Shown here: positions 1 to 7,575 of the stretch, piece by piece
Layout: every line of letters begins with the position of its first letter
Position numbering within the stretch: the first letter of the stretch is position 1
Assembly: GCA_042091275.1 (NCBI GenBank)
Contig: JBELHR010000018.1
Span: 1-40,728, forward strand
Direction of reading: 5' to 3'
Length of the DNA stretch: 40,728 nucleotides
Source of the DNA: JBELHR01 sp042091275
GTDB lineage: Bacteria > Bacteroidota > Bacteroidia > Flavobacteriales > Flavobacteriaceae
Translations under genes and position numbers: made by a program
The notes under the pieces: generated by a model
The model's input: only the letters and a program-made list of their open reading frames with translations
Databases searched by the model: none
Told to the model about the DNA's origin: nothing

Positions 1-82
1 GCCTTGGTGGCGGAATTGGTAGACGCGCTGGATTCAAAATCCAGTTCTTTCGGGAGTGTGGGTTCGATTCCCACCCAAGGTA
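1..82 (+). tRNA. tRNA-Leu (anticodon CAA)
   Basis: A complete cloverleaf can be folded by eye. The acceptor stem pairs bases 1-7 with 75-81, with a G-U wobble at the first pair, and A82 is the discriminator. The anticodon stem is 28-32 with 40-44 around a seven-base loop, and the anticodon CAA lies at 35-37. The T stem is 58-62 with 70-74 around TTCGATT. A long variable arm (about 45-57) marks a class II tRNA, which fits leucine. The 3' CCA is not encoded. It decodes UUG. Confidence 0.95.
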
Positions 83-91
83 CAAATCGCG

Positions 92-121
92 AAGCCTCAT
101 CTGAAAAGATGAGGCTTTTTT
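92..121 (+). terminator. Rho-independent terminator after tRNA-Leu
   Basis: A perfect 11-bp stem (92-102 with 107-117) closed by a GAAA tetraloop is followed by a run of T. It lies 10 bases after the tRNA and ends that transcript before the channel gene begins. Confidence 0.93.
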
Positions 122-137
122 GTTCGTGTATATTATG

Positions 138-145
138 TAAATTTG
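138..145 (+). promoter_or_regulatory. Bacteroidota-type -7 box (TAAATTTG) of the bestrophin-like gene
   Basis: TAAATTTG matches the Bacteroidota consensus TAnnTTTG. It sits 16 bases before the ATG at 161, so transcription would begin just before that ATG. A TTTG at 119-122 could be the -33 element, although the spacing is shorter than usual. The box overlaps the TTG at 143, which argues against that codon as the start. Confidence 0.5.
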
Positions 146-160
146 TTAAAAAGCGAAATC

Positions 161-1222
161 ATGCTCACAAAACAAAAATACTCTGCGAAGGAACTTTTTT
201 CTTGGACCAAAAGAGAAATTCTGATTTTCACTTTAATGTCGACAGCGATTGTAATCCTTTACGATGTGTTTGATTTTAAGTTTGTTGAGGTTCCTTGGAC
301 GCCAGTTGGACTAGTGGGTACTGCGGTGGCCTTTATTGTCGGTTTTCAAAACAATGCTGCCTATGAGCGGGTTTGGGAAGCTAGAAAGATTTGGGGAGGA
401 GTTGTAAACACTTCGAGAACATGGGGGATGAAGATTTTTGCCATGGTGAACAATGAGCACTCCGTAGATATTGTCTCTAAAGAGGAAATATTTCAAATAA
501 AAAAAGAACTAATCTACCGTCATATAGCTTGGCTCACAGCCATGAGATATAGCATGCGAGAAAAACGGTCTTGGGAGCTAAACTCTCCAAAACACAACAA
601 GAAAAAATGGGTTAAGGAATTGGATGTTCCCGAGCATAAAATGTCTTTGGAGGAGGCCATATCTCCTTATATTTCTTCAGAAGAGTGGCAAGAAATCTCA
701 AACAAAAAAAACCCTGCTGCAGCTCTTTTGTTCAATCAATCCAAAAGCTTGAAGAACTTGCGAGAAATAGGGCTGTTATGGGGGTTTTCTTTTCTGAATT
801 TAGAAGATGTTCTCGAGGAATTATTTGCGCTTCAAGGAAAATCAGAACGCATAAAAAACTTTCCGTATCCCAGACAATATGCGAGTCTGTCCTATAGTTT
901 TGTATGGATATTTTTGATTTTGTTACCCTTTGGTATAGTTCCAGAGTTCGGATATATGAGTAAAGAGTTGCTCCTTGATTTTCCAGTACTCGGAGATTAT
1001 TTTATCTGGCTGTCCATACCCTTTTGTGTGATTGTGTCTTGGGTGTTTCACTCCATTAAAAGAATTAGTGTAGTAAGCGAAAGTCCGTTTCAAGGTTTGG
1101 GTAATGATGTGCCTATTTCCACTATTTCTAGAACGATAGAAATTGATTTAAGACAACTACTCGGAGAGGATTCAACGCAAATACCAGCACCTTTTAGCGA
1201 AAAGGCAAATATTCAAATGTAA
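161..1222 (+). CDS. Bestrophin-like anion channel family protein
   Basis: This 353-residue membrane protein belongs to the bestrophin/UPF0187 family of pentameric anion channels. Two hydrophobic helices near the N-terminus are followed by the signature GFQNN..YERVWEARKIWGG. A long cytosolic helical middle leads to FPYPRQYAS, two more membrane segments, and a C-terminal NDVPISTISR block. A longer frame opens at TTG 143, but that codon lies inside the -7 box, so the ATG at 161 is chosen. The gene converges on the minus-strand gene at 1231 with only 8 bases between. A clear paralogue lies at 13829-14887. The family assignment is firm; the ion carried is unknown. Confidence 0.88.
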   Translation: MLTKQKYSAKELFSWTKREILIFTLMSTAIVILYDVFDFKFVEVPWTPVGLVGTAVAFIVGFQNNAAYERVWEARKIWGGVVNTSRTWGMKIFAMVNNEHSVDIVSKEEIFQIKKELIYRHIAWLTAMRYSMREKRSWELNSPKHNKKKWVKELDVPEHKMSLEEAISPYISSEEWQEISNKKNPAAALLFNQSKSLKNLREIGLLWGFSFLNLEDVLEELFALQGKSERIKNFPYPRQYASLSYSFVWIFLILLPFGIVPEFGYMSKELLLDFPVLGDYFIWLSIPFCVIVSWVFHSIKRISVVSESPFQGLGNDVPISTISRTIEIDLRQLLGEDSTQIPAPFSEKANIQM

Positions 1223-1230
1223 GAAGCTCT

Positions 1231-1965
1231 TTATTGCTTATTTTTTCGTTCCGCTAGTCGCAAGGGAGACCATATTTCATAAATGGGTTTGCCTTTGCTA
1301 CTGAGTCCGCTATGAATCCAATTTTCGTCTTTAATGGCATAATCGAAGCTCAAAGATTGACCAACTCGACTCGAGTCTCTTGAAAAGAACTCAATATGTT
1401 CTGTATAAACCCCTTTATCAGCTTCGTACTTGCCGCCCCCAGTTCCTCTAAATAGACCTTTTTCTTCGTCGAAGGCTATCCATTGAAAATTCTTTTCCGT
1501 AAGTATTTTTAGAGTCTTTCTGGCCCCCACCCTTCGCGGAACAATACTATCATTTACTTTGCGTCCAGTAATTATCCAAGTTTGGGAAATAGCGGTATTT
1601 AGGGCAAAATCCTCGCGAACTAAATTGTTAGCAATCCCCTGAATACTCAAAGTGTTGCTGTCAAGGGAATATTCGCAATCCAAATTCTCTCCAAATTTCG
1701 CAGGTCCGTAATATGAAAACCGGACAGATGCCTTTAGTTTGTCTTTGACGGTGTAGTAATTTCCGCCATAGGTGTAATAAAAACTTTTCGCATCGGAATT
1801 GTATGCGCTAACGACAAAGTAATTGTCGACGAATTTCCAAAGCTCCGTGATATTTTTGTTGTTCTCAAGCTGTATTGTACGCTTAAAACTTCCTTGAATC
1901 GGAGTTTCCTGGGCGTTTATAGATAGGGTGATTGCAAGAAGGAAAAAAAGTATAATATATCTCAT
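1231..1965 (-). CDS. Exported protein of unknown function
   Basis: A 244-residue protein begins with a clear Sec signal peptide (positive start, hydrophobic core, cleavage probably after INAQ near residue 19). The rest is soluble and rich in aromatic and beta-prone stretches (repeated YY and TYGG patterns around residues 60-85), suggesting a periplasmic beta-rich fold. I recognise no family. Its start overlaps the stop of the AlkB gene by four bases (ATGA), so the two are probably co-translated. It may simply share the operon promoter. Confidence 0.75.
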   Translation of the reverse strand: MRYIILFFLLAITLSINAQETPIQGSFKRTIQLENNKNITELWKFVDNYFVVSAYNSDAKSFYYTYGGNYYTVKDKLKASVRFSYYGPAKFGENLDCEYSLDSNTLSIQGIANNLVREDFALNTAISQTWIITGRKVNDSIVPRRVGARKTLKILTEKNFQWIAFDEEKGLFRGTGGGKYEADKGVYTEHIEFFSRDSSRVGQSLSFDYAIKDENWIHSGLSSKGKPIYEIWSPLRLAERKNKQ

Positions 1966-2573
1966 AGGATTGCATTTTGTTCATCAAAAAGCCGAAATGT
2001 CAAATTCACTCTTGGAGTCTTTGATTTTTTTGTTTTAGGAAGGGCGTGTTTCCAAAACTGTTGGGTTTCCCCTTGCATCAAAAGAAGACTTCCTGACTCT
2101 AGAGTTATTTTGATCTGATCGCCGGTAGAATTATGTTTAAATTTAAATGGTCTTGTTGCCCCGAGACTTACAGATGCAATAGTTGAATTTTTGATCAATT
2201 CTTTTTCGTTATCGCTGTGCCAGCCCATTCCATCGTCCCCGTCAAAATACAAATTTAAAAGACAAGAATTAAATTTTGAATTTGAAGACAGCTCTACTTT
2301 TTCTTTTAGATTTAGTAAGCCTTTTGGCCATAGGGAAGCTGTTTTTACACTTCCTCCGTATTTATATTTAAAGGGCTTGTCTCCTAGCCAGGCAATTTTT
2401 CTTCGCATTTCGATTGGCTTTCCAAAAAGGGTTAATTTTTCTTTTTGCCAATCTATTTCCGCCATCAGATAATCCATGAGCTCCTTAGATTCCGAAAGAG
2501 ACAACAGCCCCGCTTTGTAGGTAACAAATCCATCGAAAGGCAAGAGGTTTTCTGAAGACTGAAACAAATCCAT
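1962..2573 (-). CDS. AlkB-type 2-oxoglutarate/Fe(II) dioxygenase
   Basis: A 203-residue protein of the AlkB family, which removes alkyl lesions such as 1-methyladenine and 3-methylcytosine from nucleic acids by oxidative demethylation. The double-stranded beta-helix motifs are all present: H119 and D121 in GMGWHSD, H176 in KHALPK, and R188 and R194 in PRVNLTFR, which bind 2-oxoglutarate. The layout (NxYF before HxD, ending RxNxTFR) resembles the ALKBH2/3-like bacterial group more than E. coli AlkB. It follows the SRPBCC-YfiT gene by 23 bases and overlaps the next gene by four. Only the substrate is uncertain. Confidence 0.92.
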   Translation of the reverse strand: MDLFQSSENLLPFDGFVTYKAGLLSLSESKELMDYLMAEIDWQKEKLTLFGKPIEMRRKIAWLGDKPFKYKYGGSVKTASLWPKGLLNLKEKVELSSNSKFNSCLLNLYFDGDDGMGWHSDNEKELIKNSTIASVSLGATRPFKFKHNSTGDQIKITLESGSLLLMQGETQQFWKHALPKTKKSKTPRVNLTFRLFDEQNAIL

Positions 2574-2596
2574 AGGTATGAAACAAAACGAATTTA

Positions 2597-3577
2597 CTAA
2601 TTAAACTTATAACTAAGAGCTTGATTTATGTGTGCCAGATGATGCTGACTGTGCCAGGCATACATACCGGCAGTTTGAGCCAGAGTGACTTTTTTATTAG
2701 ATTCAGGATGAAAATAGGTTTTCGAAAAATCTTCTTTGTCCAAAGACATCAACAAAACCCTCCATTTTTCGTGCATGGACTCAAGAATACTTAAGGACAA
2801 ACTAAGATCGAGGCTGTTGGAGTCTTCGAGCTTGGCCCATCTGTCCTCTTTATAGGGCTTTATTGTCGGATTATCCTCTGTCAAAGCTAGTTTAAACCTT
2901 ATGATCGCGTTCATATGACTATCTGAAAGGTGGTGAACAACTTGAGCAATATTCCATCCGTTCGGGCGATAGCAATACTCCATTTCTTGTATTGTCAAGT
3001 CCGCCGTTAAGGTTTTAACTTCCGATGGAAGAGAAGATATAACATCAATAAAACGTTTGATTTCCCTCTTGTCGAAATTCCTTTTACTATCGAATGTTCC
3101 GATAGGATATTTAAGTCCCTGAATAACCTCTTCACATTGGGCTTTCATGTAGTTCAAGGCGGTTGGCATCGTTGCTTCAAACATAGTCTTATGGACTTTT
3201 GAAGTCACAATATCTACTTTAAACAAGCACGATTCTCCAAAGTCTTCAATTGAATATTTCTCAGAAGTGCCTGTCCAGTTTGTTTCATTTTTCGAATCTA
3301 CTATACTTCTTCCATTTTTTATGGAAGCAATATGTTCAAAAGAGAGTTCTGTGTTTAACTCGTAACTCTTTATTCGTACTAGTGTTCCGTCCTTATTCTT
3401 GTCTAAGAATTTTATGTCTTCTCCCAAAGAAATCCAGTTTCCTTCAATTATCGAACCGGGAAAAACTTGATTTATCCAGTGACCACAAAGCTCCTTGATA
3501 CTTATTTGTTGCCATAATACTTCTGCTGGGCACAACAATTTTGATTCGTAATGCAAATGGATTTGATGAGACGACAT
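2597..3577 (-). CDS. Fusion of a SRPBCC domain and a YfiT/BstA-like DinB domain
   Basis: A 326-residue protein in two parts. Residues 1 to about 150 resemble a SRPBCC (START-like) ligand-binding domain, with CPAEVLWQ near the start and a long C-terminal helix. From LKYPIG at 155 to the end it matches YfiT/BstA of the DinB_2 superfamily: GWNIAQVVHHLSDSH (207-221) and WHSQHHLAH (308-316) supply the expected metal-binding histidines. YfiT relatives are metal-dependent hydrolases or thiol S-transferases (bacillithiol in Firmicutes). YfiT itself usually begins at the YPIG motif, so the extra N-terminal domain is unusual. The gene is first in an operon with AlkB, which suggests a role in electrophile or alkylation stress (inference). 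Confidence 0.85.
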   Translation of the reverse strand: MSSHQIHLHYESKLLCPAEVLWQQISIKELCGHWINQVFPGSIIEGNWISLGEDIKFLDKNKDGTLVRIKSYELNTELSFEHIASIKNGRSIVDSKNETNWTGTSEKYSIEDFGESCLFKVDIVTSKVHKTMFEATMPTALNYMKAQCEEVIQGLKYPIGTFDSKRNFDKREIKRFIDVISSLPSEVKTLTADLTIQEMEYCYRPNGWNIAQVVHHLSDSHMNAIIRFKLALTEDNPTIKPYKEDRWAKLEDSNSLDLSLSLSILESMHEKWRVLLMSLDKEDFSKTYFHPESNKKVTLAQTAGMYAWHSQHHLAHINQALSYKFN

Positions 3578-3622
3578 GATTCAGATTTAGACTACTAAAG
3601 TTACGGATTTTCTCTAAATCTT

Positions 3623-4414
3623 TTAACCCACACGTTTTCTTTGAGCAGAGGAGTCCAATATGGCTTCTGCTATAGCGTCCCAAAGTTTAATTCTGTGCAT
3701 AAGAGCCTGTTTTGAGATGTAAAGTACCTCCTTATACTTTTCTTCAGAGTTGTGACACAGTTCTTTGATCATTTCAATAGCTAGAGGCCCGTGCTCATCT
3801 CCATCCAGTTCAATATGCCTATCTAAGTAATATCTAAAACTAGATGTGGAAAATCTTAGATTTTCCGATTGTTTGAGAACTTCAATAAAAATATCTGGAA
3901 TCAAATCCTCTCTACCAAAAGTAAATGCAGCAGCGATCTGATGGGATTTACCACTCGCAATAGTTTGAAATGTAAAATTCACAAAATCTTTAATTCTCTC
4001 ATCCAGAGAAGTGTTTCGCAAGATTAAATCTATAGGAGATCCGGATTGAACATTTTTTATAAAAGCCTCAATATCGGAGGTGTTTGCACCTAATTCAGAC
4101 ATGGAGTCCAAATACATTTCAAAGTGACTTTTTCTCTCTCCGTTTTCGTTTACGTCACTTTCTTCGGCGACCACAATTTCATTTATAAACCAAGCCAAAG
4201 TTCCGTCTTTAGCGGGAACCCATGGAATGGAGACTGTGGTGAGATTATTTTGAAGTGATTTTAAAAGAGACATAAAGTCCCAAACGGCGTAGACATGGTT
4301 TTCCATGAATACACGAATGCTGTCTAGATCTGTAATTGAGCTATACAGTCTGTGATTTTTTAATATATCTCTTTGCGGTTCAAGAGATTCTTCGATTTGT
4401 AGAATCCAGTCCAT
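3623..4414 (-). CDS. DUF3050 family protein, heme-oxygenase-like fold
   Basis: A 263-residue soluble, mostly helical protein of the DUF3050 family. Recognisable blocks are ENHVYAVWDFM (38-48), IPWVP, the SHFEMYL block (96-102), FTFGREDLIPD (165-174) and DRHIELDGDEHGPLA (198-212). The charged residues E79/E84/E85, H97, E169, H200, D204 and H208 fall in an order resembling the metal ligands of heme-oxygenase-like diiron oxidases. That comparison is mine and untested. A -7 box lies at 4461-4468, so it probably has its own promoter. No reaction is known to me for the family. Confidence 0.82.
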   Translation of the reverse strand: MDWILQIEESLEPQRDILKNHRLYSSITDLDSIRVFMENHVYAVWDFMSLLKSLQNNLTTVSIPWVPAKDGTLAWFINEIVVAEESDVNENGERKSHFEMYLDSMSELGANTSDIEAFIKNVQSGSPIDLILRNTSLDERIKDFVNFTFQTIASGKSHQIAAAFTFGREDLIPDIFIEVLKQSENLRFSTSSFRYYLDRHIELDGDEHGPLAIEMIKELCHNSEEKYKEVLYISKQALMHRIKLWDAIAEAILDSSAQRKRVG

Positions 4415-4460
4415 CTTTTTATTTAATACTCGGTATTAGTTTTAAGTGGTTTGGTGGCTA

Positions 4461-4468
4461 CAAAGATA
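4461..4468 (-). promoter_or_regulatory. -7 box (TATCTTTG) of the DUF3050 gene
   Basis: Read on the minus strand, TATCTTTG fits TAnnTTTG exactly and lies 46 bases before the ATG at 4414. It directly abuts the T-tract of the mscS terminator, so one unit ends where the next begins. No convincing -33 element is seen. Confidence 0.45.
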
Positions 4469-4500
4469 AAAAAAAGGCTTATGATTTTAGTCATAAGCCT
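4468..4500 (-). terminator. Rho-independent terminator after mscS
   Basis: A perfect 10-bp inverted repeat (4475-4484 with 4491-4500, six-base loop) is followed on the minus strand by eight T. It starts 8 bases after the mscS stop codon. Confidence 0.92.
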
Positions 4501-4508
4501 CGATATAA

Positions 4509-5321
4509 TTAGCTGTTGTGCACGTGGACGTCCATTTGAGGGTATGGAATGTTAAGTCCCTCTTTGTCAAATGTCTCGTAGACTTTTTTGTTCATATCAA
4601 AGAAAACTCCCCAATAATCTTCTGCTTTTACCCAAGCTCTTACCGCAAAGTTCACAGAGCTATCACCTAATTCAGAAACGGCAATAAAAACGGCAGGGTC
4701 CTTTAAGATTCTTGAGTCTTCATCACAAAGTCTTTTGATGACTTCTTCGGCTTTCTGAGCATTATCTCCATAGCCGATTCCGATCGTCCAATCCACCCTT
4801 CTTTTAGGCTCAGTAGAATAATTCGTCATTGCTCCAGTGGAGAGACCACCATTTGGAATGATTATGGTTTTGTTATCTGGTGTCTTTAGAATAGTATTAA
4901 AAATTTGAATCTCGCTTACGCTACCCAAATATCCTTGTGCATCGATAACGTCTCCAATTTTAAAGGGCTTAAAAATCATAAGAATAACTCCTCCAGCAAA
5001 GTTTTGAAGCGTTCCGGAAAGCGCCATACCTACAGCCAAACCAGCAGCACCAAGAATTGCGATAAAAGAGGTCATTTCAACACCAAGCATTCCCAAAACA
5101 CTTATCGCGAGCATAAGTTTAAGAACTGTACCGAGTATACTAGCCAAAAATGGCTTTAACGAAGCATCGGTATTTCCTTTGTCCATAACCTTTTTAAAGG
5201 TTTTCATCAAAATTCCAATAATCCATTTACCAAGGAACCAAACGATTACGGCTCCAATAAGTTTTGGCCCATATTCTAATGCAAGGGACTCTACTTGTCC
5301 CATAATATTATCTAAATCCAT
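4509..5321 (-). CDS. mscS: Small-conductance mechanosensitive channel MscS
   Basis: A 270-residue homologue of E. coli MscS (286 residues), a homoheptameric channel in the inner membrane that opens under membrane tension to release solutes during hypo-osmotic shock. Three membrane helices occupy about residues 17-120. The pore helix shows the typical Gly/Ala-rich pattern GAAGLAVGMALSGTLQNFAGG, then FKPFKIGD. The beta domain has QIFNT, IPNG and the cytosolic cage segments, ending in YPQMDVHV as in E. coli. It is followed at once by a strong terminator. It may be co-transcribed with the acetyltransferase upstream. Confidence 0.95.
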   Translation of the reverse strand: MDLDNIMGQVESLALEYGPKLIGAVIVWFLGKWIIGILMKTFKKVMDKGNTDASLKPFLASILGTVLKLMLAISVLGMLGVEMTSFIAILGAAGLAVGMALSGTLQNFAGGVILMIFKPFKIGDVIDAQGYLGSVSEIQIFNTILKTPDNKTIIIPNGGLSTGAMTNYSTEPKRRVDWTIGIGYGDNAQKAEEVIKRLCDEDSRILKDPAVFIAVSELGDSSVNFAVRAWVKAEDYWGVFFDMNKKVYETFDKEGLNIPYPQMDVHVHNS

Positions 5322-5370
5322 AAAGTTGAGTTTAATTTCTATCTAAATTAACATTTATTTTGGTTTTGAC

Positions 5371-5830
5371 CTACCAAACGTTTTGTTTCTTGGTGTAAAG
5401 GANNNNNNNNNNNNNNNNNNNNNNNNNNNNNNNNNNNNNNNNNNNNNNNNNNNNNNNNNNNNNNNNNNNNNNNNNNNNNNNNNNNNNNNNNNNNNNNNNN
5501 NNTACTTTCAATTCGCCTGAGGTTAAAGTGTTTAAACCCTGCTTGAACCAATCGACTAACAGCTTCTTCTCCATATCCACTTCCTTGAAAACGGGAAAGA
5601 AGTCCAAAACCGACATCTACTCCTGATCGAGAAGCTCTTTTATATAGCCCACAGGTTCCAATCAGATCGAAGTTTTCCTTTAATTGAATAGTAAAGGTTG
5701 AAAAGCCGTGTTTTAGCTGATGAGGGATCATATACCTCTCTATGTAGACTCTTGCAGAGCTTTGCGTTTTGATGTTTTTATCTCCAATAAACCTTATAAA
5801 AGTTGGGTCATTCATCAGTTGGAGTAGCAT
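5371..5830 (-). CDS. GNAT N-acetyltransferase, RimJ/RimL-like (interrupted by an assembly gap)
   Basis: The readable part shows a GNAT acetyltransferase that would transfer acetyl from acetyl-CoA to an amine. FQGSGYGEEAV is the acetyl-CoA binding turn and NLRRIES precedes the gap. The last third is lost in 100 N (5403-5502). Beyond the gap, all three frames stop soon (5348, 5355, 5371). The frame giving LYTKK looks most like a GNAT final strand, so 5371 is preferred. The ATG at 5830 is the first canonical start, but the same frame upstream encodes SRLILRPIRPQDSS, the normal GNAT first strand, with no ATG, GTG or TTG before a stop at 5918. Either a rare ATT start (5896) or a damaged start codon is likely. 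Confidence 0.7.
5403..5502. other. Assembly gap, 100 N, inside the acetyltransferase gene
   Basis: Exactly 100 N, so the length is a placeholder. Unlike two other gaps in the window, the flanks share no repeat. From the usual length of the protein, roughly 100 to 130 bases of coding sequence are missing. Confidence 0.95.
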
Positions 5831-5907
5831 ACTCGAATCTTGGGGCCTAATTGGCCTTAAGATTAATCGCGAAGAATGAAAAGTAGTAACTCTAATACTA
5901 GTAAAAA

Positions 5908-6795
5908 TTAATATTTGCTAAAAAACTCCCAAATCAAGGATGGGGTATGCACGTTATATTGATTTCCCAAAGGAAAATTATGTTCCATATTTTCAATCAA
6001 ATAATACCAAACTTCTGAATTGTTATCTCCGTTACTGTACTTGTATATTTTAGTTTCGCCTATTTGCGAATGGTTTTGGCTATTTGCTTCATTTAAACCC
6101 ACCCAAAAATCGATTATTTCTGTCATTTCTGGAGCACCACCCCAACCACCGTTGGTAGACATGGCTCCGTTTATCGGTACTATCCTATCGCGACCGCCAG
6201 AGAGTTGAAGTACTGGCTTAGGTTCTGCTAAATTTCGGTTCGCCCAAGTTTCTCCACTCATAGTTCCGGCAATACTGGCCGCAGCTTTAAAAACATCTGG
6301 TTTTTTGATAATTAGTTCGTAACTCATAAAACCACCGTTTGAGAAACCGCTAGTAAAGGTTCGTTCAGGATCCAGTTTATAGGTTTCTTGAAGGTGTAAA
6401 GCTAATTCGCTCAAAAATCCGACATCATCTACATTACTTATATCGAGGTTCGCATTCCAGTGGGTGGTACCCCAAACGTCTTCATATCCTTGTGGGAAAA
6501 CAAAAGCGAATCCATTTTCATCGGCCAGCTTTTCCATAGATAGCCAATTCATAAATTCTTCTGAATCGCCATTATATCCGTGAAGCATAAAGATAAGAGG
6601 AGCTTTTTCTGGAAGATTTAAAGGCTGGTAATAATGATAGACTCTTTCCTTTCTGTCGTGAAGAAAATTAAAAGTTCCTGAGCCAGGAACAGGCACATAT
6701 GTTTCCGCGGAATCGGAGCGGGGAGTAGACTCTTCTTTTGAGTCACAAGAAAGAAGGGTAATAAAAAAAAGTAAAGGCAGGAAAAACTTTGTCAT
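5908..6795 (-). CDS. Lipoprotein esterase of the PHB depolymerase/LpqC family
   Basis: A 295-residue secreted alpha/beta hydrolase. It opens with a lipoprotein signal and lipobox LLSC (Cys17). The catalytic triad can be placed: Ser152 in GFSNGG, Asp203 in GRDRIVP and His272 in MEHNFP. LHGYNGDSEEF (71-81) is the oxyanion region and FVFPQGYED follows. This family includes polyhydroxybutyrate depolymerases and feruloyl or acetylxylan esterases, so the substrate cannot be read from sequence. The protein is probably tethered to a membrane facing the periplasm or the outside. It stands alone between the XRE regulator and the acetyltransferase. Confidence 0.88.
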   Translation of the reverse strand: MTKFFLPLLFFITLLSCDSKEESTPRSDSAETYVPVPGSGTFNFLHDRKERVYHYYQPLNLPEKAPLIFMLHGYNGDSEEFMNWLSMEKLADENGFAFVFPQGYEDVWGTTHWNANLDISNVDDVGFLSELALHLQETYKLDPERTFTSGFSNGGFMSYELIIKKPDVFKAAASIAGTMSGETWANRNLAEPKPVLQLSGGRDRIVPINGAMSTNGGWGGAPEMTEIIDFWVGLNEANSQNHSQIGETKIYKYSNGDNNSEVWYYLIENMEHNFPLGNQYNVHTPSLIWEFFSKY

Positions 6796-6859
6796 TTTGG
6801 CGTATATAAAAGCCCAAGATAAGCAATACTCCAGTTTTTATCAAGCCTTACAACGGATT

Positions 6860-7453
6860 CTAAGACTCTTCTGGGGCTGGTTCTAATTTGCTTAAGGCTT
6901 TTTGCATGGTTTGTATCATAGACTTGAGTTTACTTGCTGGGCCTTTTTCTTTAAAAGTGAATGTCTCAATCTTTGAATCTCCCAAAAAAGCCTCTCCTTC
7001 CAGCTCAAAACCGATGGTTATTTCGGTATCTGGTTCATTACCGTCAAAAACTTCGTTGAGCATGTCAAAATCAGTTTCTTTTAGCTCTTTTAGGCTCGCC
7101 TTTAAAATAAATTCTGTTATCTGCGCCGTCTTTATTGTGGTCTCAACAGAGCTCGAACCCTCTTCTGAAACGGACTCGGTATCAAAACTTATTATCAAGA
7201 AGGGGATTATTAAAATGACCGCGAGTACTGCTGCGAAAATATAGGCTAGTTTCTTTTTTGGTTTTTTCGGGTTTTCGCAATATTCAAAATCCAAAACAGA
7301 ACAGATTAATTTTATGGTACTCAATCGTGGATTAACTTCTCCCGATTCAATTCTTTGAATGGTTCGAATACTTAAATTACTTTGTTCAGCAAGCATTTCC
7401 TGTGTAAGGGATTTTGCTTTTCTATTCTTAATTACCTCTTTTGCAAAGCTCAT
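6860..7453 (-). CDS. Membrane-anchored XRE-type regulator
   Basis: A 197-residue protein with a Cro/C1 helix-turn-helix at about residues 8-62 (SLTQEMLAEQ, then LSIRTIQRIESG). A Lys/Pro-rich linker and one membrane helix follow (about 70-89). The remaining hundred residues lie outside the membrane and have no domain I recognise. The layout suggests a DNA-binding protein that senses something across the membrane. A direct repeat of 10 bases lies in its leader (7484-7523), which could be an operator for self-control. The downstream esterase gene, 64 bases away, may be co-transcribed. Confidence 0.82.
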   Translation of the reverse strand: MSFAKEVIKNRKAKSLTQEMLAEQSNLSIRTIQRIESGEVNPRLSTIKLICSVLDFEYCENPKKPKKKLAYIFAAVLAVILIIPFLIISFDTESVSEEGSSSVETTIKTAQITEFILKASLKELKETDFDMLNEVFDGNEPDTEITIGFELEGEAFLGDSKIETFTFKEKGPASKLKSMIQTMQKALSKLEPAPEES

Positions 7454-7483
7454 CTTCTAGCCGGATTGGTTTTTGTGCAAGTT

Positions 7484-7523
7484 TAGGGATTAAATCGTAA
7501 AATGGAATAAATATAGGGATTAA
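7484..7523. repeat. Direct repeat TAGGGATTAA x2, candidate operator
   Basis: TAGGGATTAA occurs at 7484-7493 and again at 7514-7523, exactly 30 bp apart (about three helical turns). Both copies lie within 70 bases upstream of the XRE regulator start. Spacing on one face of the helix suits two bound dimers. No promoter box of the TAnnTTTG type is seen here. Confidence 0.4.
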
Positions 7524-7575
7524 TCTTACCCGTCATTTCTACGACAAACTAATATAGACTACTGATTATCAATTA

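Noticed and set aside
143..160. TTG start for the bestrophin-like gene
   Set aside because: The codon lies inside the -7 promoter box; ATG 161 is more likely.
4..273. Open frame of 89 codons over the tRNA and the start of the channel gene
   Set aside because: It covers a well-folded tRNA and a terminator and overlaps the bestrophin-like gene in another frame.
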